From assembly GCA_016987375.1 (NCBI GenBank), contig PJRA01000303.1:113910-177909 (forward strand): 64,000 bases of DNA. Direction: 5' to 3'. Each line of letters opens with the position of its first letter. Position 1 is the first letter of the stretch. The position numbers and the translations under genes are program-made. The stretch comes from Brachionus koreanus (lineage: Eukaryota; Rotifera; Eurotatoria; Ploima; Brachionidae). The notes under the pieces are model-generated. The model saw nothing but the letters and a program-made list of their open reading frames with translations. It was not told where the DNA came from and made no database searches. Shown here piece by piece: positions 47,390 to 60,300 of the stretch.

Positions 47390-50300
47390 CTATAAACTAG
47401 TTGAATTGTTTATATTTGAATTAACGTTTTTCGAAGGCTCAATTACTATTGTTGGTATTGAGCTTTGAGAAGTATTTGCATTTTTCTCCATTAGTGGAAC
47501 ATGAGCCTCCTCGTTAATATGCTTATCTATTACAGAAGTTCGTGCTCTATCGACACTTGGCTTCTTTCTTTTTATTAATGACTCACGTTCACCAGCTAGC
47601 TGTTTATCACTGTTAACTAATTCTTGCCAAATATGAGTTCGTGATAGCTCTGTTGATATGTTGATTGAATCTTGCTTAAACTATTTTTTTTATAAAAAAG
47701 AATAATTCATCATTATTTTTAATAGCTAAAAATCTTACAATTTGTTTGCTGTTTTGACTCTCGAGATCATCGCTGCCTTTTCCATCCTCTTTTGAACGTT
47801 TGGTCACTTCAGGCATGATATCATCCAGATAAGACAATTCTTTCTGGGTGAATATATAGTCCATTATTTTTCTGATTCCTACTAAGCCCAAAACCTGATA
47901 AACGATAAAAAGCAAAATTATTTAAAATATGTTATTTTAAATAAATGAATATTTTACCATCACTGGAAACAGAATGCTTATTTTTTTATTCATTTTAATA
48001 ACAAAAAGTAAGACCAAACAACCAATTTGGAAGAGAGTAAAAAAATGCACTCTCCAAGTGCGAACATGTCTCAAAAATATCAAATCTGGCTGGTGTTTTT
48101 CGGGCATGAAAAATATGAATATACGTTGCATTAATTGTATTCCATTTAATGATGAAATACCCATGTATAAAAATATTCCGTACAAAACAGGCATTGGAAT
48201 TCTCTGAAGAAAAAAACAATTAAATATATTTTTAAATTACTTAAATAATTTTATTACTCTAAGTATAGTCGAAAGAAATACGGATGAACCAATTAAGATG
48301 AAAACTACCGTACCAGTCAATCGCTGCTCTAATACGCCAAGAAATCTAAATAAAATAGTTTTATTCATTTATTAAAAGGAAAAAAATGAATTAATTATTA
48401 AATTTTGTATATTTTAAAAACAAAGCTTAATAGATTATTTTATTTTGTTACTTGAAAAATTCAATTTAAAATTCAATTGCAAAGCATTCAAAACAATTTG
48501 TAAATTTTTTTTTTATTTTAAATTTTAAAATTTTATATGAAATTTTAAAGAATTTAGTTTTTTTTATAATTTTTTTTTTTCATTTAACACTCGTAAGTCC
48601 GAAGAATTTCTAGGCTCTTTATTTAAAAATTTAAACTTGAATTTTATTTTTAAAAAAAATTAATTATTAAAAGTGATACCATAAAAAATTTTTTACACTT
48701 ATTTGATTAAAATTTTTTATTAATAATTGAATTCTAATTTAAAACAAAGTATTCCATATACTTATCTTTGATAGTTTTTATTAATTGAATTTTCTTTAAA
48801 TTAATGTAATTTTGGAAATATAAGAAAGCAGGTTCTTTTTAAAAAAACAAGGGAAATTAAAATAAATTATTGTTAGTTCAGTCAGCATTTTAGAAAACTA
48901 ATTTAATATACAGCCGAAGACGCTGAAGCATTACCAAAAAACAAGTCTATTTTCATACAACCAATAGACTCAATAAACATCGATAAACATGTCAATAACT
49001 GTAAACATAGAAAAAGGGATGCAAAAAAAAACATTCATTTTAATTAAAAACGATGAGACAAGTGGCAAAATTTACGTATCTGATAACGAACCCTCAAGTC
49101 TTCCGGTAGAACAAGACTTACTGGGCTTGTTTCAACAAAAGAAAAAATTTAGTGTCACAAGTAAAAAAAAGAAATTTTTTAAATTTTTTGTCATTCTAAT
49201 CAGATTGGTGTCAATTAAAACAAATTGATATCAAAATATAATAAAAGTTTTTTTTTAATTTTTATGCATTTTTTTATTTTTAGTAAAATTTTGGTTTTTT
49301 TATTAAAAATTTGTTGGTGGTATTCTAACTAAATTTCTCATAAAGAATAAAGTTTTAAAATTGGCTCAAATAAACTAAAATTAAACCTTTAATCCCTAAA
49401 AAATTTTATTCTTTTAAAATAAATTTGATAATTTTTGAGTGTTAAATTTCATTCAAGTGTTATCTTATTCATATCAGCCAGCTCTTTCAAGTGTTAAATG
49501 AGCCAAATTTTAGACATGAAGATATTAGAATATTAAAATTTCAAAGAAATCAAGATAATTTATATTTTTCTTAAACAATAAAAAGATAATTAGCCCAAAT
49601 TTAATCAAACTTACTTTGGCTTTTCACCAGGAGCACTAGCTTCCGATTCTTTTTTTAAACTTAGAACATGATTAATTGATAAAACAGTTGCGGCCACAAA
49701 CCAAGGAATTCTAGAAAAATAATATTATTTAACTTTTTTACATAAATATAAATATTCTAATAAATTATTAACCCTAGTAATGAGTTGATTCCAATTGCTA
49801 TACCGACTATAAGTAAATCCAAATGATATCCAGCTCCTTTCTTAATAAAAAAAAATTTCAAAATTCACTCATTTAGATAAATATTTTAAATTACTTTTAA
49901 CTTGTTTTCTTTTCTGTTAACAATTACCGCTGTAATATGCTGATCCATAAATATTAGAATAGTTGCTAAAAGTGCAGGGATTATTGCTGCTACAGATAGC
50001 CAAAGTTTGTCCTTATTACGCTCTATGGGATTAATAAACCAGCCCCTTGTTGGAATTGTTGTCTGAATTATTAAATATTTAATATTTTTTAAAGGTTGTA
50101 TTTATAGATTTTTTACTTGGAACTTTAAAGGAACCATTAGCTTAGGGGTGTCAAAGCCAAGATAGACATCAACCAAAACTGCCACAACTATAGTGATAAC
50201 AACACCGAAATCTGCTATTTTTGATCTTAAGAATGAGGGAAAAAACGGACTTGTTCTGAATGTTCTAAGTCCCATGGCAAGTATAAATGTAAAAAGATAG

Positions 50301-53300
50301 AGGAAAACTGACACGAAGAAAATATCCGGTGAATATGTGCACTCTCTGTGATATTCATAGTACGAGCCCAAAGCTTCGCATTGCTCTTTGGTCAGTATAT
50401 CCATGTCATGAACTGATTCGTTAAGCAAATTAATGCATCTACCACAAGTGTTATTTTGAAGAATTTCTTCGAAATAAACATTCGGATTGTTGGAAAACTG
50501 GTATGATTCTCGTATGCCAAACAGCTTAGCAACAGATTCTTTGATAAAAATTAAAGCTATCAGCGTCGCAAAACTTTCCTCTTGACAAAAAATTCAAGTT
50601 ATTAATTAATGATTTAAACTTAGATATTGAATTTTGCTTTATACCAGTAAATCTTGTTATATATTTCACCAAAGCACTGCAGTCTGTTATAACTATTGTA
50701 GTCAATATCACGAATGTCCATAAACCAACATAAGCTCTAAAACCCATATAATCAATACCATTATCTCTTAAAAAAAATACTTCATTAATTATCATTAACT
50801 TGAATCGAATTAGAAGATCGTCAAGGTTGACCGTCAAATTCACCAAAAAAAATTTTTAATTAATAAATTTATTTATAAAATTAAAAAAAGTACAAATTTT
50901 TTGAATTTATTATACTTTTGGTTTGAACTTAAAAATATAATTAAAAATAAATATCTAAAAACACTCAAAATATTTAATATTATTCTTTTATTTTTTAAAA
51001 TAAAACTTCTAGAAACGATGCTAATTTTATTGTAAAAATTTAATCAAGTCAAGTTAAAAAGGAGATTTTTAACAATAAAACATGACAAAAAAATAGAAAA
51101 TCTAGAAAAAGGCATAGGAAAAAAAATAAGTAAACTGTTCCTTCAAAATTTTCTAAAAGTCGTTCTTTTCTATTCCAAAACTATCAATTTTTTCTGACTA
51201 AAAACCAAAAAAATTGTCTAATTTGGAATAGAAACTATAAATTTTAAATTAAAATTTTCTTTGGTCTAAAATTTGTTTCGTAAAATGTATCGGCTGATGC
51301 AAAAATTTAGACTTAAGCAAAAAAGGCCATAATTGGCAACTTTCTTAAATCCTAGATATTAAATTTTATTCAATGAATACATGTTTTATTGATTCATTTA
51401 ATTTGCATTTTTTCCCATTTTTTATGCTTTGTAAAATTTATTTTATCCTAAATAAAAGCTTTTTTTATTAAAATACTCAAAAGTGAACATCCATTTAAAA
51501 ATCGTTTTAATCATTTTTATTACAAAATAAAATTACTTTGAAAACTGGTTTAGAATTGTCTCAAATACAAGAACTGGCCCAGTGCTACCAAGTATAGTCA
51601 TTGGCTGACCAGAAAAGACACTATAAAGTATTCCACAAATCGCGCCAGATAGTAAACTTTCAATTGCAGACTTAAGAAAAAATAAATGTCAAGTAATATT
51701 TCTTGATAAAAATTTTTGATGCTAAATTTACCATATTTTGATCAGTAGCAGAGCCAAGCAGACCTCCAAAAGTAATTATTGGAGCCAAGCAAGCAAAATA
51801 CATAAACATTATTGAAGACAAGCACTGAAAATTAAGACCATCTTTAAAATCGCTCAAAAACCATGGATATTTTCTTTTAATGTCATCAATCAAGCCTCCA
51901 CAGAATCTGCCAGTAAATTCTAAACCAGGTCCCATATCATGAGGCTGAGCCTCTTCATCATGTTTTTTAAAGCCATTCGTAACTGATCCATTTACTTTGG
52001 TCACTTCGGCCAGTTTATCCAACCTTTCTTGCTAAAAAAAAATTATCGAATTTTATATTTTGTTAATTTTAGATTTTAATTAAAATTTAGAAAAAAAAAC
52101 ACCATTTGAAAAAAAATTTTCTTTTTAATAAAATTAAAAGAAAAAATACTTTTAATGGAAGCTTATTAGGTGGGTCTAATCGAATGCTTGGATCCCACTC
52201 GCCTGGTGGTAGTACGGTCACTTGATCCAAAAACACATCAAATGCGCTCAAAATATCATGTTTGCTTTTAGCTTTATAAGCCACATCGTGAAATATCTAA
52301 AAAATTAATAAAATTTCATTTCAATTTATAATAAATATTTGATATTTTGGTCTAAATTTACTTCGTCACTCATAATTGTGGCTATGGAGCGTCCAATTTC
52401 GTGATATCGCTGCAAATTGCCCTTTGGACCGAGTATGATAAACAAAAATCGAGTGGGCACTGGTACCTCAGTAAAATCACCGAGTATAACCGCTTTGGAC
52501 AATCTCACAAAAGCGGTAAATTGATAGTCCAAAAAGTCCACTTCCCCGACCAAAACATTCGAGGCTTCAGCACCAAGTGGGATTTTTCTCATAAAATGTT
52601 GATTCATCTAAATAGATTTTTTTTTAGATTTCAAAAATGTTCTTTTAATTTAACATCACTATGCCAGTGATATTTCTGTTGTATAATTTTGGATAGTCAT
52701 GCAAATCTTACATTAAGGATGAGTCACACTCAAAAGATGGTTTCATGCCAAATACAATATTTTTTTTATTTTTAATTTAAAAAAAACTTAAACAAGCTAT
52801 CTTAGTACCTTATATGTGCTGACATTAGACGCAATGGATACATTTGAACCAATTTGAGTCAAAAAATCCTTTCAATTTTACAACAGAAAATAAATATTTT
52901 TGTTTAGAAACAAAAAATTGTGAGCATGTGTGCCTTATATGCCTAATGCGGAATTTAAATTTAAAATTTACTTTGGCCTTTGAGTCAATTTTGCTAATGC
53001 GAGCCGAAGAGCCGCCAAGTTCAAAAATGGGCTGTGTTGGCGATTGCTTCAGATTGGCCGAGCTGGTGTTCGAAGCAAGAAATGCCGAAGAAGGATTATG
53101 CGGCAAACTGCCCAAGTCAATGTGCGAGGCTTTCTTGCCCATATCAGCTAGGGATTTTATAAGAGGAAAAGGCTTTTTTTCGCCAGTGTTTATTTGCTTT
53201 TGAAATTCTTTTTCATGCTGATGGACATGCTTCAGTAGCAAGGCATTTCGCACCGCTTCTTTATGATCTTCATTCAAGAAACGATGTCTAACCACAGAGT

Positions 53301-53713
53301 CCATGATGCCATCTGAAAAAAAAAATTATTCAAGCAAAATATTTTAATTTTTTTAAATAAAACTATTAAAAAATTAAAAATCAGTCGTTTTAAATACCAA
53401 TAATTGTTGGCAAATCTTCACCAGGAAAGTCTAGTAAGATGGCTCCATTTAGCAAACAACTTCTTAGCTCGAAAAGAGAATGAAGAGAAAGAGTGGCTAC
53501 ATGTGGTTTGGACCAGCGGCCTCCATTTTCCACTTCTTCTTCAAATTTAAGCCATCTGGCGGCCTCACGCCATTCCATGTTCTCTTGTAGTTCATCCATT
53601 TCGCAAAACAGATGATGAGGTTTGTGCTCTTCGTCTGGCTCATTTTCCCCAATGGAAAATTTGACCGCATCGGACTCGTCAATTATCGGATTAGAAGGCT
53701 TAAAATTACTCAT
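47390..53713 (-). CDS. Na+-coupled bicarbonate transporter, SLC4 family, paralogue B
   Basis: Fifteen exons in transcription order: 53713-53398, 53312-52972, 52607-52362, 52296-52150, 52031-51732, 51670-51537, 50766-50645, 50580-50117, 50062-49895, 49840-49773, 49710-49615, 48345-48258, 48203-47958, 47894-47739, 47680-47390 (1060 residues, phases consistent). The cytoplasmic domain is strongly NBCn/NDCBE-like: [77 protein letters not shown]. The membrane domain has [91 protein letters not shown] and [17 protein letters not shown]. The tail ends STSL, a class I PDZ-ligand form like the E-T-S-L end of NBCn1, suggesting scaffold binding. It is the most conserved and longest of the three copies. 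Confidence 0.93.
48989..49228 (+). CDS. hypothetical ORF antisense in SLC4-B intron 11
   Basis: A 79-codon frame opposite to the host gene, in its largest intron (1.27 kb). The first 58 residues ([20 protein letters not shown], then [20 protein letters not shown]) have balanced composition, including Ser, Gly, Pro and Val, unlike random AT-rich frames. A possible donor (gtaaaa) follows residue 58, after which the sequence becomes Lys/Phe-rich noise. It may be a first exon or a relic. No family recognised. Confidence 0.25.
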   Translation: MSITVNIEKGMQKKTFILIKNDETSGKIYVSDNEPSSLPVEQDLLGLFQQKKKFSVTSKKKKFFKFFVILIRLVSIKTN

Positions 53714-56700
53714 ATTTTGCTCTATTAATTAATCATCAAAATCTTATACTTTTAAAACCTTAATAAATCATTTTATTTGAATAGGACGAAAGAGTTTGAA
53801 TAAAAAAATACTAGCTGTTGATTTTTTAAAAGCTAATATTCATGTGATTGTGCGTAAATTAATTATCTAAAATTTAATAATTAACTAAAAAATGATATAA
53901 TTTGATCATAATAAAATAGACTGGCACAATAAAAAATAATTTATTGAATTAAAGCTTTAAAAAAATAAGAGAAAAAAAAAGAAAAACAAAATGACAAAAA
54001 ATAAAATAGAAATTTATTTTTTGTTTTAAATGCATTTTAATTTTTTAAAACGCGCACTCGTTTGATTGTTTCTCTTGATAAATGGCTAATAGTAGTCGAG
54101 ATGTGCCGTTCTCTGACGAGAAATTTTGTTTAAAAAAAAATCTTAAGATAACACAAACTAAATTTATCATTGAAAAATTGCACTTGACTCAATTTTTTGA
54201 CACTTTAAAATAAAATAAATAAATAAATCTCAAGTAAATCAAAACAGTAGTAGATTCTAGCTAAATTTTCTTGCATAATTATTGCTAGTTTATTACACGA
54301 GCTTATCACATTGCTAGTAGTTGAGTTATGAAATTTACAATAACAAAATTTTATCACTATTTTTTCATTTTAAAAATATAAAAATCAATGTTATTTGAGC
54401 ATATGTTTTATACTACACAATAAAATGCCATTTAATCTAACTGTTTACGCCTCAGAGCTGCATTCTATCTAAATTGATTACGGCATCATCAGCACGTAAT
54501 GCAAAAATGTAAGAAAAATCCGGCCCTTTTTTTTGTTTCAAAAACAGATAACTAACTGACACCGAATAATTTTCAGACATCCTTAAAAATAATTTCTTTC
54601 AGTTAGCTTAGGATCATAATTTATGTACTAGCATACAATTAACTAGACAAAAATATATACAAAAAAGTTCTTCCTCTAGATTCAATAAAATGGCATTTAA
54701 TATGTTTATTTAGGAAACTATTGATTATTTTTCCCAATTGGTTTGGCTTGCTTGCTTGCTTTCGATCAGTTCACTAAATTGTTTTGTGTAAATCAAATTT
54801 TCTCAATGAGTGAGGCTTTATCAAAAGTGATTATGATTTTATTGATTTTCAAAAAAAATAAATTAAAGTAAAATTTAAATAAATTAAGAAAAAAAATTAA
54901 GTAAACCTGGTGCTTATTATAGTATTAGAAAATCCCTTTTAAGCGTGCTTAAAATGGTGAAAAGTGAACTTTTTTATTAAAATTATAAAATATCAATATA
55001 TCTAAAATAGTTGGTTTTATTTTGAATAATTTAATATGGTATAGAGTAATTGCAGCGTTGTTTAGCTAAGAATAAACTCAACAAAAAACAAAAATAACTA
55101 ACAGATATTATAGCTTGATTTTTTTTGTTTTGTTTGATAGCTTTGTATTCGTGATTGTATATTCTAAATTCAAATTATGATAATAAAATCTATGCTCATA
55201 ACCAATTTTCTATGAATGCTTAAAATAAAAAATTTAAAAATATAAATCTTTAAAAGCGTTTCTCCTAAAACATTTAACATTATTTAATCTTTTTAGAAAA
55301 AATTCAATTTTCACTATTGTAAAATTTATTGCTTCGCTCACCTTTTATCATTCTAAACATAGCTTTGATTTGATATCAAATTTATTGCAAATCCTAAATC
55401 GAAATAAAACAGTGTTCACATTTATCGAACAAGCCTTGTGTTTTTGAAAAAGTAAATTTTTACTATTTATCAAAGTAAACATTTGAAAAAATATCTTTAT
55501 AGAAGACAATTTGCGTCAAGTATTACTAATTTTATAAAAAACGCATGAGTAAATGCATGCTTTTATAAAACAAATTGACAATCTTAAGAGTCTCACTCTA
55601 AATGACCATAAATTTCTTATTTGTTTTATCAATAATAAAGTAATCTAAAAGAGAAATTAAATTTTGTTACCAAGAGCAACTGAGATTATTTATTTGTTAG
55701 GTGTAAATCTAGGAGATACAAACAAAAATTTGCTTTAAATTACATTTACCTTTTTAAATTAATCTAATTTTTTTCTAAAACTAATCAAGTCTTGGAATTT
55801 AAGCTGCTTAGGAATAAATAAATTTATTTTCACAAGTCACATTTTCAAAAAATGATCATTTGGTAAAATAATTTTCATGAAAAATGTCAGAAATATTTTT
55901 TTATCCAAGACTTAAATTAATACTTTAATTAAACTTATTGAAAAATAAAAATCTACTTGAATAAAGACGCTTAAACTATTTTAAATAGACTGATAAATCT
56001 AAAATTATTTTAAGATTAGATTCTTTATGTGCACAGTTTACAGCTCTTAGTTTGACAAAATACAAGGCTTCGAGCGTGTTTTATGTAATTGTTATTATTG
56101 TTGAAGAAAAAAAGCAAGCATGAAACGCAATGGAGAGGAAGCTCCTAATTATTGTTGCATAATTTAAAAATTTTTTAAAATAAAATATTTATACTTCAAA
56201 TACTCCAAACAAAATTAAAAAAATCGATTAATAAACTCACTCTTAAATTAGTTATTATTTTTCCAATAAAAATTATCTACGAAAGAACACAATTTATCTT
56301 CATCTTGAAATAATTTTTTAACATTTAAATGACTCAGAGCTCAATTAATTTGCGATCTAAAATCTAAAATTATTTACAACTAAATTTGAGAAAAATTTAA
56401 ATTCTTGAATTTTAACTTTGAAATTTGCTTATATTTTATTTTTAAATTTTAAATTTAAACAACAATCTTTGAAATTATATAGCTAAAACTTATCAACTAT
56501 TTAGATTTTGTTCTAAAAACGGTCTAACAAAAAAAGTTGCAACTAATGATTGGTAATCAAATTTTTTAATTTAAAAATTAATTTTAGGCGTTTTTTTTGT
56601 TGTTGTTAATCATAATCAAAAGCAAAATTTTTAAATTTTTTATGCCATTAACCAAATACATGGCAACTTCGTACCAATCGCGTAACGCCAACCTATTGCA

Positions 56701-57323
56701 AAATTTCTATTTTGATTAATTTTTTTTAATTTAAACAACATAAATCTTTTTGCTTTTGCTTGAAAAAAATATACGAAACAACGCTGTTAAATCAAGTCTG
56801 TGCAGGAAATTTGATTAAATTTGCTAGAAAAAACTAAAAATTGGTGCAAATAACGCTCTATTAAAATTATTCATTAAACTTGTAGGAAATATATCTCTGT
56901 TTAATATTTAAATACTTGAACAAAAAAAAATATAACTGATTAAATTTTTACTTAGTAAAATAATAAAATTTTAATTTAAGATTTAAAAATAAGAGTGAAA
57001 TAGAGAGAGAGCTAGAAACATGCCATCAATTGAAACAAAACAAAGGAAAAAAAATAAACTTAAATATGAGCCATTATTTGAATAGAAAACATAACTATTT
57101 GTATTTACATAAAAAAAAATAAAAAAGGTTTTTTATTAAGTCAATTTTCTTTAAAATTCAATTAAATTTCTTTATTCTGAAAAAAAAAATTGCATAATAA
57201 AATCGATTTTAACAAAAGCTCTCTCGCAAGTTTTATACACATTCCAATCTTTTAAATGAGCCTTGACTTTTCCATTCAATTGAAACCGAGTAGGCCAAAT
57301 TTGCTGATATTCAGAAAAAAATT
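53714..57323. other. 3.6-kb intergenic region between SLC4-C and SLC4-B
   Basis: It contains the promoter side of SLC4-B and the 3' flank of SLC4-C. No gene is recognised. A 43-codon frame at 54082-54213 (MANSSRDVPFSDEKFC...) is the only coding-like stretch and is unsupported. A GCTT tetranucleotide repeat lies at 54746-54761. No repeat shared with the other gaps was seen. Confidence 0.35.
54746..54761. repeat. GCTT microsatellite
   Basis: Four perfect tandem copies of GCTT in the SLC4-C/SLC4-B spacer. Confidence 0.85.
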
Positions 57324-60300
57324 CTAAGCATCTGTGTCTACAACAACTATTTGTGGCGGCGGAGGGCGGTTCTTGTTCGAGCCAACAATATTTTTCAATA
57401 AAAAAGGCTCTTTTATTTTGTCTTTAACACTAAAACGTGTTGCATATTTGTCTAAAGTGTATAAATCATTTTTAGAATTTCTTTTGGCATCTAGCATCAC
57501 TTTGTCGATTTCACATTTTGACTTCTTTTTTGACTCTAGCAACTGATCTAAATAGTAAAGTTCTTTTTGAGTAAAAACATAGTCTAGCAGCTGGCGTATT
57601 CCGACCAACGCAAGCACCATAACAGGAAATAATATGCTAATGGTTTTGTTTGTCTTTATCAAAAATAGGACTATTAGACATAAAATTTGAATTAGGGTAA
57701 ACGTGTGAACTTTGTATGTGCGGACAAATCTGAGAAATGGATAGTCCGGTTGATGCTTTTCGGGCATCAAAATTATCATAAGTCTTTGCATAAACTGCAT
57801 GCCATTAAGCGAAGCTATACCCATGTATAAAAATATTCCATATAAAACTGGCATCGGAATTCTCTTTAAAATAAATTTCAAGTATTTATATGTTAACATA
57901 TTCAAATAGTTAAAATACTTGTAGATATTTTGCCAAAAAAACTGATGATCCGATCAGAGCAAAGACTACTACACCAGTCAAGCGCTGTTCTATAACTCCC
58001 AAGAACCTTCAATATTTTCAAATATTTTCAAATAGTTTTTTTTTAAATTTTTTTACTTGGGCTTTTCACCCGGAACACTTGAATCGGACTCTTTACGCAA
58101 ACTATTGATATTATTAATAGATAAAACTGTTGCAGCAACAAACCAAGGTATGCTTTACAAAAAAATGCATTTTATTCAAATTTATGTGATTTCTTTTTTA
58201 TTATTTTACCCTAATAGAGAATTAATGACAATGGTAATTGCAATAATGAGCAAGTCTAAATGATAGCCAAATGATTTCTAAAAAAATTTAATTAGTAATA
58301 GTTTTTATTAATTAATTTAAGTATTAATAGTTCCTATAAGTCTCAACAAAGTGATCAACTATTAGATAAAATTTCAAATGAATCAAATATTTTGTTAGAT
58401 AAGAGACTTTGTGTTATAATTATTGCAAGATATTTAAATAAAATTAAATTGGTCTTGAAAAATAATTGAAAAATTTTCCAAGTTTTAAAAGAACTGTTCA
58501 GTCTATTTTGCTGATTGTGAAAATAAAGTGTGTTTGAATTATCTTCGTGTTTCTAAGACTTATCAAAAGCCTAGTTGATAAAAAACTAATAATTTTTGGA
58601 TTTTATTCGATTTTTTCGTATTTTTTATAGCAATAATTCATTCTGTGCACTAGATGTTTTTTAAATTTAGGAGTAAATAATTATCAAAAATAATTTTTAG
58701 CTAAAAAAAATTGCGTTGATTGAAATTTTGAATGATTATGTAGTTTTCTACTTCTGAATAGCTAAAAGATAAAAAATAATTAGATAAACTCTAATTCAAA
58801 AAGACACTAAATCTTATTTAAAATTTCAAAGTTTTTAAAATGGGAGTCATCAGTCTTTCAATTTTCGAATTTTCATTTACAAATCAATGTTGAATTTTAT
58901 TCTATCCTTAATGATGTTTAGCATGAAATAAATTCTAAATAAAAACATAACCTTTTGGTTTCATTTAAAAAATCTAAAGTGAAACAATACTAGAAAAAAA
59001 TGCTGAAAATCAACTTGATAACAACAAAAAACCACTCTAATCTAAAACAAGAAGAAAATAGATTTTCAAACAACTCCATTTAATAGGAAATTATATCTAT
59101 TTGCAAAGCAAATTATATAAATAATTTTTTACTTATTACCGATTATTAATTATAATTCTTGAAAACTAAACTTTTTGCTTTTGTTTTTTAAATTAATAAA
59201 TTATTTAAATTTTTAAAGTTTAAATAAGAACAATCTACCGAATTTTTTCAATATGAATGTTTTAAATTGAGCTTTGAAATTTTCAAATTAAATTTTCCAA
59301 AAGTCTTACGATAGCAATTACACATCTAATTTGATATGCTTATCGTGAGAATTTTTTAATCTAATCAAAAAATTAAAAATATAGAAAAATCATCTTAGAT
59401 ATTTTTAGTCTTAAATCTTATCAAAAACCATACTTTTAGTTTATGCTCTTTTCTGTTCATTATTACGGCTGTAATATGCTGGTCCATAAAAATTAGAATT
59501 GAAGATAGCATAGCAGGTACACTGGCCATTAAAATCAACCATTTTTTATCGCTAACGCGCTCTAAAGGATATATAAACCAGCCTCGATTTGAAATAGTTG
59601 TCTGTTTTTTAATTATTAATTATTTAAATTAGTCAAAAAAATTTTTTTTTCTAATTTTACCTCAAACTTAAGAGGAACTGCCAATTTTGGTGTATTTAAA
59701 TTCAAATAACTATCTAATAGAACATTAATTAAAATTGTAAAAATGACTCCAAAATCACTGATTTTTGTTCGAATCTAAAAATTTTTATCTATCAAAGAGT
59801 AAATAACATCATAAAAAATTAATACAGTAGATGGAAAAAAGCTTGTAAACTTAAAACTTTTGAAACTCATTGCCATCAAAAATGTTGAGATGAATAAAAA
59901 TACAGAAAAAAAGAACACATCAGGTACATAATTGCAATTAGCTATTGACTTGTTAATTTCACACTAAAGAATAAAAATTAAAAAAATCAATTTAATTTTT
60001 TAATTTTGATTTACTTGAGTAAGATTGGTTTCAGTTGAATTTCTACACTTGCTACAAATTAAATAATTTTGCAAATATGTCACCGGATTGTTTGAATATT
60101 TATATGATTTATTTATTTTTACCAATTGCATTATTGACTCTTGAATGAAAATGAAAGCAATCAAAGCAGCAAAGCTTTCCTCTATTGATTTTGATTTTAA
60201 ATAAGCATTTTTCACAAGTTTATTCATAAAAATTACCAGTGAATCTAGTTATATATTTTACAAAGGCACTTATGTCAAAGCAAACAATTAGTATGAGAAA

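Noticed and set aside
52401..53203. Plus-strand frames of 89 and 119 codons
   Set aside because: Antisense shadows of SLC4-B exons 2 and 3, whose conserved motifs are on the minus strand.
56125..56175. Short frame MKRNGEEAPNYCCII
   Set aside because: Sixteen codons, no signal peptide or splice context.
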